DNA of 64,000 nt from Kineosporia sp. NBRC 101731 (GCF_030269305.1 NZ_BSTC01000001.1:1005467-1069466), one strand, 5' to 3'. Numbered from the stretch's first letter, positions 20,542 to 30,379 are shown. Numbers and translations: made by a program. The notes: a model not told the origin generated them from the letters alone.

Positions 20542-22011
20542 GTGACGCAGCCTCCGGTACCTCACTCGGGCCTGGCCGACGGGGAGTGGCACCTGATGCA
20601 CCCGGCCACGCCGCTGCTGCGGTCGTGGCAGGTCATCGCCGTGATCCTGGTGTTCATCGTGCAGAGCCTGGGCAACAACGTGCTCACCGGGGAGGCCGAC
20701 TTCGAGCGCCCGGACGTGGCGGGCAGCTGGCTGGCCGGGGCCGGGGCGGTGTTCGTACTGCTCATGCTGCTCGGTGTCGGCTTGGCCTTCGTGGTCTGGC
20801 GCTCCACCCGGTTCCGGGTGCTCGACGAGGCACTGGAACTGCACTCCGGCATCCTCGTCCGCCGGCAGCGGCGTGCCCGGCTCGACCGGATGCAGGCCGT
20901 CGACGTGGTGCAGCCGTTCCTCGCCCGTCTGCTCGGCCTGGCCCGGCTGACGGTCGAGGTGGCGGGCGGCAAGGAGTCGAACGTCGCGTTGTCCTACCTG
21001 CGTGAGGACGACGCGCGCACCTTGCGCAACCAGTTGCTCGCCTCGGCCGCGGGGTTGCGGTTCGAGGGGCCGGACGCGCCGGAGGCTCCCGAGCGCGGCA
21101 ACCTGGAGGTGCCGGTCGGCCGGCTGATCGTGTCGCTGCTGGTCAGCGGCCCGGCCATCAGCTTCGTGCTGGGGGTGGTGGTGCTGGGCACCATCAGTGT
21201 CGTGATCGGGCACCCCGGGCCGCTGTTCGGCTCGTTCGCTCCGTTGCTCGGTGCTGCCGGGGTGCTCTGGACCCGTTTCACCAAGGGCTTCGGCTTCCGC
21301 GTGGCCGACTCGCCCGACGGTCTGCGCCTGCGGTACGGACTGCTCGAGCAGCGCACCCAGACCGTTCCGCCCGGCCGCGTGCAGGCGGTCCGGATCAGTC
21401 AGGGCCTTCTCTGGCGCCGCCTGGACTGGTGGACCGTGCACGTGAACATCGCCGGGTACGGCGGTGAGGACAAGGACTCCACCTCCGGCAGCACCCTGCT
21501 GCCGGTCGGTCCGAAGACCGAGGCGGTCGGCGTCCTGGCCCTGGTGCTGCCCGATCTCGGGGTCGGGCCGGGCGAGAACCCGTGGGACGTGGTGGACGCC
21601 GGCCTGCGTGGCTCCGGTCCGACGGCGGGATTCATGACGGCTCCGCGCCGTTCACGCTGGGTGGACCCGATCTCGTGGGGCCGGTCGGGGGTCCGCGTCA
21701 CCGATCAGGCCCTGCTGATCCGTAGCGGCCGGATCTACCGTCACCTCGACATCGTGCCCCACGCCCGCACCCAGAGCCTGGGCCTGAGTCAGGGCCCGCT
21801 GCAACGGAAGCTGCGCGTGGCCTCGTTCACCGTGCACTCCACCGCCGGCCCGGTCGAGGCGGTCGCCTCGCACCTGGACGAGACCGAGGCGTCCGCGCTG
21901 ATCGCGGTGCAGTCGCTGCGGGCCGATCAGGCGCGTAAAGACTCGGGGCCGGAGCGCTGGATGGAGACGGGGCCGTCAGAATTCGTGCAGGAGCCAGGCG
22001 AACCCGCCTAG
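20542..22011 (+). CDS. Bacterial PH-domain membrane protein (DUF304), YdbT-like
   Basis: About 489 residues with several membrane pairs and three bPH2-type repeats, each with the WRSTRFRVLDEALELHSGIL / RLDRMQAVDVVQPFL style of motif (repeat 2 near LRLRYGLLEQRTQTVPPGRV, repeat 3 near LLIRSGRIYRHLDIVPHART). The GTG at 20542 begins 4 nt after the upstream stop and has GGCGGGG about 10 nt before it. An in-frame ATG at 20491 inside the neighbour is less likely. It is cotranscribed with the smaller PH protein, and the two probably form one membrane complex. Confidence 0.82.
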   Translation: MTQPPVPHSGLADGEWHLMHPATPLLRSWQVIAVILVFIVQSLGNNVLTGEADFERPDVAGSWLAGAGAVFVLLMLLGVGLAFVVWRSTRFRVLDEALELHSGILVRRQRRARLDRMQAVDVVQPFLARLLGLARLTVEVAGGKESNVALSYLREDDARTLRNQLLASAAGLRFEGPDAPEAPERGNLEVPVGRLIVSLLVSGPAISFVLGVVVLGTISVVIGHPGPLFGSFAPLLGAAGVLWTRFTKGFGFRVADSPDGLRLRYGLLEQRTQTVPPGRVQAVRISQGLLWRRLDWWTVHVNIAGYGGEDKDSTSGSTLLPVGPKTEAVGVLALVLPDLGVGPGENPWDVVDAGLRGSGPTAGFMTAPRRSRWVDPISWGRSGVRVTDQALLIRSGRIYRHLDIVPHARTQSLGLSQGPLQRKLRVASFTVHSTAGPVEAVASHLDETEASALIAVQSLRADQARKDSGPERWMETGPSEFVQEPGEPA

Positions 22012-22854
22012 CCCACCGGGATCCAGCAGCTCGTCGTTCTTCACCCCGAGTTCTTTCAGGGCCCGAGCCTGGCTGGTCAGCGTGCAAGAGACCGAAGTTG
22101 CCGACAGCGCCGACAGCACCGAGTCGATCGCGACATGCGCGGTGAGATCCATGGTGCCGTCCGGGCGGGGCGGCACGGCCCGTCCCCGGTAGAACCCGGT
22201 CAGGCTGCCGCCGGCCGGCCGGTCGGCCTTCCGATGGGCGTAGTCCACGCACAGGGTGGCCACCGCCCCGGCTCGTCGTGCCCGGTCGACCAGCCGGTGC
22301 CAGAACAGGTCACGGGCCCGCCCCACTTCGACCCGGTCGCCCTCACCCAGGTGGTCGAGCGGCCACCAGGTCCTGGCCCAGTCCAGATCGACGGACGAGG
22401 CCCGCCCGCCCAGGCGCTCACGCCCGGTTCGCGGGTCGACGAGAACCAGGCTCAGCCTGCCGTTCTCGTCCATCTCCAGCACCGTCACGGGGATGACGTC
22501 GAGCAGTTCCCAGGCGATCACCAGGGCGCCCTCGAAAACGTCGTCGGGCAGGGCGTCCACCCCGGGCGACCACCCGATCGACGGTGACAGGCCCGCGGGC
22601 CTGACCACCACGTCCGTACCCCAGAGCTCGTGCGGTGAGCCGACGAGCGAGGTGAGCAACTCACCCCGGCCGGCACCGACGTCCACAATCCGGCGGGCCC
22701 CGAGCATCGAGGCGAGCCGGGAGACCGCGCCCGCCAGCTCGTCCGGTGCCGCGTGCGACGCCGTGCGGAAGTGCCCCGCCGGGCCCTCCGGACGCCGGTA
22801 GAAGCCCGCGGGTCCGTACAGCGCCTCTGACCAGGCACTCTGCCAGGGCAGCAT
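21976..22854 (-). CDS. MidA-like SAM-dependent methyltransferase (PF02636-type)
   Basis: A 292-residue Rossmann methyltransferase with the SAM motif RIVDVGAGRGELLTSL and a family pattern resembling the MidA/NDUFAF7 group (ALVIAWELLDVIPVTVLEMD, GAVATLCVDYAHR). MidA-type enzymes methylate an Arg of the complex I 49-kDa/NuoD subunit in eukaryotes, and an orphan NuoD lies 2 kb away. That link is suggestive only. The ATG at 22854 overlaps the upstream stop by one base (TGATG), with GGAG immediately before. Confidence 0.78.
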   Translation of the reverse strand: MLPWQSAWSEALYGPAGFYRRPEGPAGHFRTASHAAPDELAGAVSRLASMLGARRIVDVGAGRGELLTSLVGSPHELWGTDVVVRPAGLSPSIGWSPGVDALPDDVFEGALVIAWELLDVIPVTVLEMDENGRLSLVLVDPRTGRERLGGRASSVDLDWARTWWPLDHLGEGDRVEVGRARDLFWHRLVDRARRAGAVATLCVDYAHRKADRPAGGSLTGFYRGRAVPPRPDGTMDLTAHVAIDSVLSALSATSVSCTLTSQARALKELGVKNDELLDPGGLGGFAWLLHEF

Positions 22855-23591
22855 CACTCCGGGCGGCGTAGCACCACGGCGACATCGGTGACCGCGAACA
22901 TGAACTTGCCCTCGGCCGCGAGCCGGGACAGCTCCTCGACCCACGACACGGCGCGGGCGGACAGGTCCGGGTCGTCCTTGGTCGCGGCCAGTACGCCCAT
23001 CGCGACCTTCCAGCTGACCGAGCCCTGGTCGAAACGGCGGTGGGCATCGGCCCAGGTCTCCGCGCCCAGCATCTCGAACGGCGACTTCGAGGCCAGGGCG
23101 AGCAGTTTGCGGCCCATGAAACCGTCGGCCCGCTCGGCGAAGCGCGGCACGGTGGAGACGAAACGGTTGACCAGCAGCCGGGTCAGGGCGTCGTCGGGGC
23201 TGGCGAACAGGGCGGTGTCCCAGTCGCTGTGGGCCAGCACGAGCCGGCCGCCGGGCCGCAGCACCCGGTAGCACTCGGCCAGGTGCGCGAGCGGGTCGGC
23301 CAGGTGCTCGGCCACGTTCAGCGAGATCACCCGGTCGAGGGAGGCGTCGGTGAAGGGCAGTGGCTCGTTCAGGTCGGCGAGTACCGAGCGCACCCGGGCG
23401 TCGTTCAGCACGTCGTCGTCGAGGCTGGAGGCCGAGTCGACCGCATGCACGCGCCGGGGCTCCACGTCGTTCGCGGCGGCCGCCTTCAGCAGGGCCCGCA
23501 CGATGCGACCGGGCCCGGTGCCCAGATCGGCCACCTCCAGCCCGGCGCGGTCGAGGTCGATCAGCTCGGCGATGCGTTCGTGACGTCCCAC
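22854..23591 (-). CDS. Class I SAM-dependent methyltransferase
   Basis: A 245-residue protein with motif I VADLGTGPGRIVRAL, an acidic SAM-ribose position (VHAVDS), NEPLPFTDASLDRVISLNVAEHL and VLRPGGRLVLAHSD, all standard for UbiE/methyltransf_11-type enzymes. The substrate is unknown. It starts at the GTG at 23591 and is coupled to the MidA-like gene. It is divergent from the DUF2520 gene. Confidence 0.85.
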   Translation of the reverse strand: MGRHERIAELIDLDRAGLEVADLGTGPGRIVRALLKAAAANDVEPRRVHAVDSASSLDDDVLNDARVRSVLADLNEPLPFTDASLDRVISLNVAEHLADPLAHLAECYRVLRPGGRLVLAHSDWDTALFASPDDALTRLLVNRFVSTVPRFAERADGFMGRKLLALASKSPFEMLGAETWADAHRRFDQGSVSWKVAMGVLAATKDDPDLSARAVSWVEELSRLAAEGKFMFAVTDVAVVLRRPE

Positions 23592-23597
23592 CCTGCA

Positions 23598-23603
23598 ACC
23601 CTA
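23598..23603 (-). promoter_or_regulatory. -10 element for leaderless start at 23591 (minus)
   Basis: On the minus strand TAGGGT ends 6 nt before the GTG at 23591. Confidence 0.5.
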
Positions 23604-23667
23604 CGGCGCCCTCTTCGTGATCATGCAAAACCTCCCCGTGATGACCGGATCAGGAACCGCGACGTCC

Positions 23668-23673
23668 TACGCT
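23668..23673 (+). promoter_or_regulatory. -10 element for leaderless start at 23680
   Basis: TACGCT ends 6 nt before the GTG at 23680. Confidence 0.5.
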
Positions 23674-23679
23674 GCCGGG

Positions 23680-24597
23680 GTGTCTGAAACTCAGCGACCT
23701 GCCGACCGTCCGGGCCGTCTCGGGGTCGGGGTGATCGGTGCCGGCCGGGTCGGTGCCGTGCTCGGCTCGGCCCTGCGGGCGGCCGGCCACGCGGTGGTGG
23801 GTGTCAGTGCGGTGTCCGAGGCCAGCGTCGAGCGGGCCTCGGTGCTGCTGCCGGGGGTTCCGGTGCTCGAGGTGCCCGACGTGGTCGAGCGGGCCGAGCT
23901 GGTGCTGGTGGCGATCCCCGACGACGCCCTGCCCGGCCTGGTCTCCGGCCTCACCGAGACCGGCGCCTGGCAGCCGGGACAGCTGATCGTGCACACCAGC
24001 GGGCGGTTCGGCTGGAAGGTGCTGGAGCCCGCGGTCAGCCGGGGCGCGATCCCGCTGGCCCTGCACCCGGCGATGACCTTCACCGGCACCAGCCTCGACC
24101 TGAGCCGCCTGGTGGACTGCTGCTTCGGGGTCACCGCACCCGGGCCGGTGCTGCCGATCGCGCAGGCCCTGGTGGTGGAGATGGGCGCCGAGCCGGTGGT
24201 GATCGACGAGAAGATGCGTGGGCTCTATCACGCGGCCCTCGCCCACGGCTCGAACCACCTGGTCACGCTCGTGGCCCAGGCCCTCGACCTGCTCCGGGCC
24301 GCGGGTGTGGAAGACGCCTCCCGCCTGCTCGCGCCGCTGCTCTCGGCCTCGCTGGACAACTCGCTGCGGGGCGGGGACAACGCCCTGACCGGCCCGGTCG
24401 CCCGCGGTGACGCGGGCACGCTGGCCGACCACCTGCGGGCGATCCGCGCCACCGGCGAGCGCGGTGAGGGCACCCTGGAGACCTACCGGGCGATGGCCCG
24501 GGCCACGGCCGACCGGGCGCTCGCCTCGGGGCGTCTGCAGGTCGCGAGCGCGGAGGCACTCCTCGCGGCCCTCAACACGGAACCCCCCGAGCAGTAG
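23680..24597 (+). CDS. Rossmann-fold DUF2520 oxidoreductase next to panC
   Basis: A 305-residue NAD(P)-dependent dehydrogenase-like protein. Residues ~12-130 form a Rossmann domain ([22 protein letters not shown]), then [20 protein letters not shown] and HPAMTFTG. The C-terminal helical domain is DUF2520 ([39 protein letters not shown]). The GTG at 23680 is chosen because TACGCT lies 6 nt upstream; earlier in-frame ATGs at 23617 and 23641 lack support. It is directly upstream of panC. Proteins of this type have been proposed as alternative ketopantoate reductases (PanG). That is a plausible but unproven role here. Confidence 0.8.
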   Translation: MSETQRPADRPGRLGVGVIGAGRVGAVLGSALRAAGHAVVGVSAVSEASVERASVLLPGVPVLEVPDVVERAELVLVAIPDDALPGLVSGLTETGAWQPGQLIVHTSGRFGWKVLEPAVSRGAIPLALHPAMTFTGTSLDLSRLVDCCFGVTAPGPVLPIAQALVVEMGAEPVVIDEKMRGLYHAALAHGSNHLVTLVAQALDLLRAAGVEDASRLLAPLLSASLDNSLRGGDNALTGPVARGDAGTLADHLRAIRATGERGEGTLETYRAMARATADRALASGRLQVASAEALLAALNTEPPEQ

Positions 24598-24642
24598 TTG
24601 TTCGTCACGCCAGGGGCCGGTGGGCCCGGTGAAGATGACGAG

Positions 24643-24648
24643 TAGGTT
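24643..24648 (+). promoter_or_regulatory. -10 element for leaderless panC start
   Basis: TAGGTT ends 7 nt before the ATG at 24656. Confidence 0.5.
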
Positions 24649-24655
24649 AAGAACC

Positions 24656-25507
24656 ATGTCCACAGTTGTGGCCCGAACCCGGGACGAGCTGGCCGTGGCT
24701 CGCGAGAAGCTGCACGGCACGGTCGCCGTCGTGATGACGATGGGCGCTCTGCACGAGGGGCACGCCGAGCTGGTGCGGCGGGCGCGCGAGCGGGCCGACA
24801 GCGTGATCGTCACGATCTTCCTCAATCCGCTGCAGTTCGGCCCGAACGAGGACCTGGCCAAGTACCCGCGCACCTTCGAGGCCGATCTGGAGCTGTGCGA
24901 GCGCGAGGAGGCCGACCTGATCTTCGCGCCCTCGCCCGACGTGGTGTACCCGAACGGCGACCCGGGCATCCGGATGTCGGCGGGCCTGCTCGGGGCCAAG
25001 CTCGAGGGAGCCTCGCGGGCCGGGCATTTCGACGGCGTGCTGACGGTCGTGGCGAAGATGTTCCACCTCACCCGGCCGCAGCTGGCGTTCTTCGGGCAGA
25101 AAGACGCGCAGCAGTTGCTGCTCATCCGCCGGATGGCCCGCGACCTGGACTTCGACTGCGAGATCGTGGCGGTGCCCACCGTGCGGGAGAGCGACGGCCT
25201 GGCCCTGAGCAGCCGCAACCGGTACCTGAGCGCGCTGGACCGGGAGTCGGCGCTGGCCCTGTCGAAGGCCCTGCACGCCGGGCACGACGCCCGCACGCGG
25301 GGTTCGGCGGCGGTGCGCCGGGCGGCCCGGGACGTGCTGGTGGCCGAGCCGCTGGTGCTGGTCGACTACCTGGTGCTGGTCGATCCGGAGACCCTCGACG
25401 ACGTGCCCGAGTGGTATCAGGGTGAGGCGGTGCTGCTGGTCGCGGCCCGCGTGGGCACGACCCGGCTGATCGACAACCGGCCGCTCTGGATCGGTGGTTC
25501 GCTGTGA
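24656..25507 (+). CDS. panC: Pantothenate synthetase
   Basis: Joins pantoate and beta-alanine with ATP. The protein has 283 residues with the nucleotide motif [44 protein letters not shown] and LSSRNRYLS. The ATG at 24656 is preferred because TAGGTT lies 7 nt upstream; an ATG at 24635 is in frame and possible. The stop overlaps nadB (GTGA), so panC, nadB and nadC are translated together. This links pantothenate and NAD synthesis. Confidence 0.93.
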   Translation: MSTVVARTRDELAVAREKLHGTVAVVMTMGALHEGHAELVRRARERADSVIVTIFLNPLQFGPNEDLAKYPRTFEADLELCEREEADLIFAPSPDVVYPNGDPGIRMSAGLLGAKLEGASRAGHFDGVLTVVAKMFHLTRPQLAFFGQKDAQQLLLIRRMARDLDFDCEIVAVPTVRESDGLALSSRNRYLSALDRESALALSKALHAGHDARTRGSAAVRRAARDVLVAEPLVLVDYLVLVDPETLDDVPEWYQGEAVLLVAARVGTTRLIDNRPLWIGGSL

Positions 25508-27198
25508 GCACCCAGCTGGCGACCTCACTGGCCACCCCGGAGATCGGCTGGACCACCCAGGCCGACGTGATCGTGGTCGGCTCGGGTATCGCCGGGCTCA
25601 CCGCGGCGCTGCGACTGCGCCGCCGGGTGCCGCGGGTGCTGCTGGTCACCAAGACGGTGCTGGACTCCGGCTCCACCCGCTGGGCCCAGGGCGGTATCGC
25701 GGCGGCGCTGGCCCCGGAGGACTCGCCCGCCGAGCACCTCGACGACACGCTGGTGGCCGGGGTCGGGCTGTGCGACACCTCGGCCGTGCAGGCGCTGGTC
25801 ACCGAAGGTCCGGCCCGGGTGCGCGAGCTGGTGGCCCTGGGGGCCAATTTCGACCGCACCCCGGACGGTGAGATCGCCCTGACCCGCGAGGGCGGGCACC
25901 ACCGCGACCGCATCGCCCACGCCGGTGGTGACGCCACCGGCGCCGAGATCTCCCGGGCGCTGATCGCGGCGCTGGAGGCGGTGCGCGACGACCCGGGCAT
26001 CGAGGTGCTGGAGCACGCGCTGGTGCTCGACGTTCTCACTTCTCCGGACGGAAAGGCCTGCGGAGTAACCCTTCACGTCATCGGCGAGGGCAGCCGTGAC
26101 GGGGTCGGCGCGGCCCTGGGCCGGGCCGTGGTGCTGGCCACCGGCGGCATCGGGCAGGTGTTCCAGTCGTCGACCAACCCGCGCGAGGCGACGGGCGACG
26201 GCATCGCGGCCGCGTTGCGGGCCGGCGCCGAGGTGGCCGACCTGGAGTTCGTGCAGTTCCACCCCACGGTGCTCTGGCTCGGCCAGAACGCGCGGGGTCA
26301 GCAGCCCTTGATCTCCGAGGCGGTGCGCGGCGAGGGCGCCCTGCTCGTCGATGTCAATGGCGTGCGTTTCATGCCCGGCGTGCACGAGATGGCCGAACTG
26401 GCCCCGCGTGACGTGGTGGCCAAGGCGATCGTGCGGCAGATGGCGGCGACCGGCTCCTCGCACGTCTACCTCGATGCCCGGCACCTGGGCCGGGACTTCC
26501 TCCGCCGGCGCTTCCCGACCATTGTGAACGCCCTGGCCGGGCACCGTTTCGACCCCGCCGAAGACCTCATCCCGGTGGCACCCGCCCAGCACTACCACTC
26601 CGGTGGCATCCGGGTCGACGCCGTCGGCCGCTCCAGCCTGCCCGGGCTCTACGCGGCGGGGGAGTGCTCCTGCACGGGGGTGCACGGGGCCAACCGCCTG
26701 GCCAGCAACTCGTTGCTGGAGGGTCTGGTGTTCGCCCACCGCATTGCGGACGATGTGAGCACCCGGGTCTCCTCGGGTGAGCTGACGCAGGTGGAGCCGT
26801 CGGCGAGGCCGGGTCCGGTCGGCCTGCTGCCGGCCACCGCCCGCACGAAGATCCAGCGGGCCGCGTCCTCGGGCCCGGGCGTGATCCGGACCGCCGCCGG
26901 TCTGGAGAAGGCGACGCAGGACCTTGCCCGATTGTCTTCCGGTGCGCCCGTGGAGATTCCGGAAGGCGCGCACAAGCTCGACGTCACCCACGGCACGGCG
27001 GAGTGGGAGACCATGAACCTGCACACGGTCGCCACCGCCCTGACCCGGTCGGCCGCGCTGCGCGAGGAGACCCGGGGTGGGCACTACCGGGAGGACTTCC
27101 CCTCGGCGTCGGCGGACTGGCTCGGGCGGCTGGTCTCCCGGGTGAATCCTGACGGGGAGCTGGAGACCCGGTTCGAATCTTTGGGGAGCACGTCGTGA
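25504..27198 (+). CDS. nadB: L-aspartate oxidase
   Basis: FAD enzyme oxidising aspartate to iminoaspartate, the first step of de novo NAD synthesis. It has 564 residues with the dinucleotide motif [17 protein letters not shown], the active-site region [22 protein letters not shown] and the [24 protein letters not shown] clamp, plus a C-terminal helical domain. nadA is not in the window, so quinolinate synthase must be encoded elsewhere. It overlaps both neighbours by 4 nt. Confidence 0.94.
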   Translation: MSTQLATSLATPEIGWTTQADVIVVGSGIAGLTAALRLRRRVPRVLLVTKTVLDSGSTRWAQGGIAAALAPEDSPAEHLDDTLVAGVGLCDTSAVQALVTEGPARVRELVALGANFDRTPDGEIALTREGGHHRDRIAHAGGDATGAEISRALIAALEAVRDDPGIEVLEHALVLDVLTSPDGKACGVTLHVIGEGSRDGVGAALGRAVVLATGGIGQVFQSSTNPREATGDGIAAALRAGAEVADLEFVQFHPTVLWLGQNARGQQPLISEAVRGEGALLVDVNGVRFMPGVHEMAELAPRDVVAKAIVRQMAATGSSHVYLDARHLGRDFLRRRFPTIVNALAGHRFDPAEDLIPVAPAQHYHSGGIRVDAVGRSSLPGLYAAGECSCTGVHGANRLASNSLLEGLVFAHRIADDVSTRVSSGELTQVEPSARPGPVGLLPATARTKIQRAASSGPGVIRTAAGLEKATQDLARLSSGAPVEIPEGAHKLDVTHGTAEWETMNLHTVATALTRSAALREETRGGHYREDFPSASADWLGRLVSRVNPDGELETRFESLGSTS

Positions 27199-28154
27199 GT
27201 AACTGGGAATCGCTCTGGCCCGCAGGGGTTTCGGAGAGGCTGGACGACGCGGGGCTGGACCCGGCGCGGGTCCGCTCGGTCGTGCGTGACGCCCTGGCGG
27301 AAGACCTGGGGATCGGCGGCGCGGTGGTCTCGGTGCCCGGCGCGGCCCCCGGTCACGACGTGACCAGCGAGTCCACGATCGGCGCGGACGTGCTCGGGCA
27401 GGCCCACGTGGTCGCTCGCACCGGCGGGGTGATCAGTGGAATGCCGCTGATCCCGGTGGTTCTCGCCGAGGTGGCGGGCTGGACGGGCCTGGCGGGGGTT
27501 TCTGCCGAGGTGCTGCGCGCCGACGGTGACGTGGTCGTGCGCGACGACGTGCTGGCCGTGCTGCGGGGACCGGTGCAGGTGTTGCTGATCGCCGAGCGCA
27601 CCCTGCTCAACCTGGTCTGCCGCACCAGCGGTATCTCGACGCACACCCGTCTCTGGGCTCAGGAGCTGTCCGGCACCGGCGCCCAGGTGCTCGACACCCG
27701 GAAGACCACGCCCGGCCTGCGGATGCTCGAGAAGTACGCGGTGCGCTGCGGCGGCGGTACGAACAAGCGCATGGGTCTGTACGACGTCGCGATGGTGAAG
27801 GACAACCACAAGATCGCCGCCGGCTCGGTGGCCGGGGCCTACCGGGCCGTCCGTGAGCGGTTTCCCGCGGTGGCCGTGCAGGTCGAGGTCACGACTCCGG
27901 ACGAAGCCGTTGAGGCGGTTCTCGCCGGGGCCCGGTTCCTCCTGTGCGACAACATGTCTCCCGCGGTACTGGCCGAGAGCGTGAAGGTGGCCAGGGCCGC
28001 GACCGACGAGAGGATCGAGATCGAGGCCACCGGTGGCCTGACGGTCGAGGTGGCGAACGAGTACGCGCGCACCGGGGTGGACTACCTGTCCGTGGGTGGG
28101 CTCACGCACTCGTCGCCGATCCTCGACCTCGCGATCGACCTGATCAGCGATTGA
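27195..28154 (+). CDS. nadC: Nicotinate-nucleotide pyrophosphorylase (carboxylating)
   Basis: Quinolinate phosphoribosyltransferase, 319 residues. Motifs: ERTLLNLVCRTSGIST, DTRKTTPGLRMLEKYAVRCGGG, KDNHK, EVEV-type metal/PRPP residues (VQVEVTTPDEA) and SVGGLTHSSP. The N-terminus is about 25 residues longer than minimal homologues. The GTG start overlaps the nadB stop. No strong terminator is visible before the convergent glycosyltransferase gene. Confidence 0.94.
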   Translation: MSNWESLWPAGVSERLDDAGLDPARVRSVVRDALAEDLGIGGAVVSVPGAAPGHDVTSESTIGADVLGQAHVVARTGGVISGMPLIPVVLAEVAGWTGLAGVSAEVLRADGDVVVRDDVLAVLRGPVQVLLIAERTLLNLVCRTSGISTHTRLWAQELSGTGAQVLDTRKTTPGLRMLEKYAVRCGGGTNKRMGLYDVAMVKDNHKIAAGSVAGAYRAVRERFPAVAVQVEVTTPDEAVEAVLAGARFLLCDNMSPAVLAESVKVARAATDERIEIEATGGLTVEVANEYARTGVDYLSVGGLTHSSPILDLAIDLISD

Positions 28155-28167
28155 TCAGTGAGAAGAA

Positions 28168-29355
28168 TCAGGCCTTTTCGTCGAGCAGGCTCTCGTAGGT
28201 GTTGCGCAGCCACTCGGCGATCGCGACCCGCTCGTTGAACCGGGCGGTCGGGTCGGCGCGCTCGGCCTGGGGTGCGCGGACGGCCTCGGCAAAGGCCTTG
28301 GCCAGCGACGACACATCGGGGATGCCGGCCCGGTCGCAGGTGTAGGTCAGGGCCGAGCGCTGCGACGAGGCGTGACTGTTCGCCGGCATGATCGCCTGCG
28401 TGCCCAGGTCGTAACAGGCCTCCGGCCACAGCGAGTGCGAGCCGAAGAAGGGCGGTACGAGTGCGGCGTCGAGACCGAAGATGTTGTCCCACAGCTGGGA
28501 GTCGGTCATCGGTCGGTGGGCCCGTAGCGTGCCGCCGACACTGTTGACGATCCGGTCGATCTCGCGGATCGTGGCCGGGTCGTAACGGGTGGAGTCGGGG
28601 TCCAGCAGGTGGTCGTGGGCGAACAGCACGAGCCGCACGTCGGGCGTGCGCTTCGCGGCCTCGGCCAGTGCCGACACCACCTTGACCGGGTCGCTGGGCA
28701 ACCGCAGGCTGCCCAGGTGCACACCGACGAGGTAGGGACCGCTCTGACCGCGGGCGGGGCGCTCGCGGCGCATCCGGACGAAGTCCACGGCGTGCGGGTG
28801 CGGCTGCACCTGTGCCGTCACCTTCCAGCGCTTGGCGATCTCCTTGGCGGCGGACTCGGTGAGCGTGACGACCTGGTCGGCCGCGGGGATCAGCACGTCG
28901 AGCTGGGCGGCGTAACCGGCCTCGTCCAGGCCGGTCGGGTCGCTCAGGTGGTAAGCGGTGACGATGAGCGGCCGGCCGGCGTCGCGGGTGGCCTGCACCG
29001 CCGCCTTCACGTGCTCGGCGCTCATCCGGGGGGCCAGCGCGTGCACGTGCACGATCTGCATGTCGCCGAGATGGGTCTGGAGCCAGGCCGGGTCGAACGC
29101 CGCGGGGGGCTTGGGGGCGGAGCCGGGCATCTGGACGGTGGGACGGTGAACACCGTCGACGCCCTCGGGGTGACCGAGGTGCCGGACGTAGACGCCGCGC
29201 CCGGGGAGCGCTGCGATCTTGATGATCGTGCGGCCTTCCCACTCGGGGGATGCACGACGTCGCTTACGGGATGGTGACACGGGCGCCTCTCGCGAGATAT
29301 CGCTGGTAGCGGTGGCTGTGCGACTCGCGCCGGGGCTGGACGAGATGGTCACCAT
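28168..29355 (-). CDS. GT-B fold glycosyltransferase (GT4-like)
   Basis: A 395-residue protein with a two-domain GT-B pattern: IVHVHALAPRMSAEHVKAAV and LIVTAYHLSD in the N-terminal half, VVTLTESAAKEI and PHPHAVDF at the hinge, then YLVGVHLGSLRLPSDPVK and LWPEACYDLGTQAIMPANSHAS, which replaces the usual EPFGLV(x)EAMA nucleotide-sugar loop. No membrane segment is seen. The ATG at 29355 has GGAG 11 nt upstream; the frame continues open further up without good start support. Donor and acceptor are unknown. It is convergent with nadC and divergent from the ANTAR gene. Confidence 0.72.
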   Translation of the reverse strand: MVTISSSPGASRTATATSDISREAPVSPSRKRRRASPEWEGRTIIKIAALPGRGVYVRHLGHPEGVDGVHRPTVQMPGSAPKPPAAFDPAWLQTHLGDMQIVHVHALAPRMSAEHVKAAVQATRDAGRPLIVTAYHLSDPTGLDEAGYAAQLDVLIPAADQVVTLTESAAKEIAKRWKVTAQVQPHPHAVDFVRMRRERPARGQSGPYLVGVHLGSLRLPSDPVKVVSALAEAAKRTPDVRLVLFAHDHLLDPDSTRYDPATIREIDRIVNSVGGTLRAHRPMTDSQLWDNIFGLDAALVPPFFGSHSLWPEACYDLGTQAIMPANSHASSQRSALTYTCDRAGIPDVSSLAKAFAEAVRAPQAERADPTARFNERVAIAEWLRNTYESLLDEKA

Positions 29356-29522
29356 AACCTGATCAACTCCACTCAACGACCTGATGATCCGAAGACTGCG
29401 AGCGGAGGTGACTCCGCACATTTCCGCCGACTCGAGCCTGGCATCTGTGATCGCTTTCCGCGCGCTGAAGCCCGATGCTAGGGGCTCGACGGCCTCGCGC
29501 CGCTTTTTGGAAAGGACCTCAC

Positions 29523-30299
29523 TTGACCATCCGCGAGTTCGGGAACGACCTGCTGACAAGCCTTCTCGAGTTCACCCGGCAATCCGTACCGGGTGCCGTA
29601 GGGGTCGGGCTCAGCGTGGCGATGGACAGCAAGGAAAACGAGGGCGCCCCCCAGACGATCGCCGCCATCGGGGTTGCCGGAGAACTTGACATCGCTCAGT
29701 GGAAACACGCTCAGGGCCCGATCTGGGACGCATTCCGTCGCGACACCGTGATCATCCGGCCGACGGAGAACGACGACATCGGCCTGAACTCCCTGCCCGG
29801 TGTCGGCACGGACGTGACCGACGTGGTGCGCGGCGCGGTCTTCGTGCCCGGGGAATTCGGCTCGGACCTGCCCACCGTGTTCTCGGTCTACCTCGACCGG
29901 GTGCCGGACCACCAGGTGCTGCGCGACATCGACCGCTACGAGCCGCTGGTGACCCAGGCCCTGGCCGTGGTCGAGTACTGCGCCGGCGAGGAGCAGGTGG
30001 CCCAGCAGATGCTGCAGATGACCCAGTACCGTCGGGTGATCGAGCAGGCGAAGGGTCTGGTCATGGGTGCTATCGGGGCCGACGCGCCCTCCGCCTTCGC
30101 CGCCCTGGCCCGGGCCAGCCAGCACTTCAACATCCGGCTGCGCACCCTGGCCGTGGCCCTGGTCGAGCACGTCGGCCGTCAGGACGCCGAGCACCCGGAC
30201 GACCCGGAACTGGTGGTGCGCCCGACCCCGGCCGAGCGGGAGACCGCGGCCCGGATCTGGGCCGCGCTGACGACCAGCGCGATCCTGGAACAGAAGTGA
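29523..30299 (+). CDS. GAF-ANTAR RNA-binding antiterminator
   Basis: A 258-residue regulator. The N-terminal ~150 residues look like a GAF sensor (VPGAVGVGLSVAMDSKE, WDAFRRDTVIIRPTENDD, VFVPGEFGSDLPTVFSVYLD). Residues ~165-225 are an ANTAR domain (QMTQYRRVIEQAKGLVMGAI, APSAFAALARASQHFNIRLR), which in characterised members binds paired RNA hexaloops and prevents termination. A TTG start is chosen because AAAGGA lies 6 nt upstream; the earlier ATG at 29475 has none. A 10-bp inverted repeat after the stop may be its terminator. The target RNA is unknown, and no histidine kinase is adjacent. Confidence 0.85.
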   Translation: MTIREFGNDLLTSLLEFTRQSVPGAVGVGLSVAMDSKENEGAPQTIAAIGVAGELDIAQWKHAQGPIWDAFRRDTVIIRPTENDDIGLNSLPGVGTDVTDVVRGAVFVPGEFGSDLPTVFSVYLDRVPDHQVLRDIDRYEPLVTQALAVVEYCAGEEQVAQQMLQMTQYRRVIEQAKGLVMGAIGADAPSAFAALARASQHFNIRLRTLAVALVEHVGRQDAEHPDDPELVVRPTPAERETAARIWAALTTSAILEQK

Positions 30300-30303
30300 C
30301 CTG

Positions 30304-30379
30304 CCTCTCGTGATCGGACCCGGGACCCGGCGCACCGTCGCACGGTCGCGCGGGGCACGGGTCGCACCGTCACGAGAGG
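30304..30379 (+). terminator. Compound inverted repeat after the ANTAR gene
   Basis: Outer 10-bp perfect arms (CCTCTCGTGA 30304-30313, TCACGAGAGG 30370-30379) enclose a G/C-rich segment with a small internal hairpin. It is probably a terminator, ahead of the lysS promoter. Confidence 0.6.
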
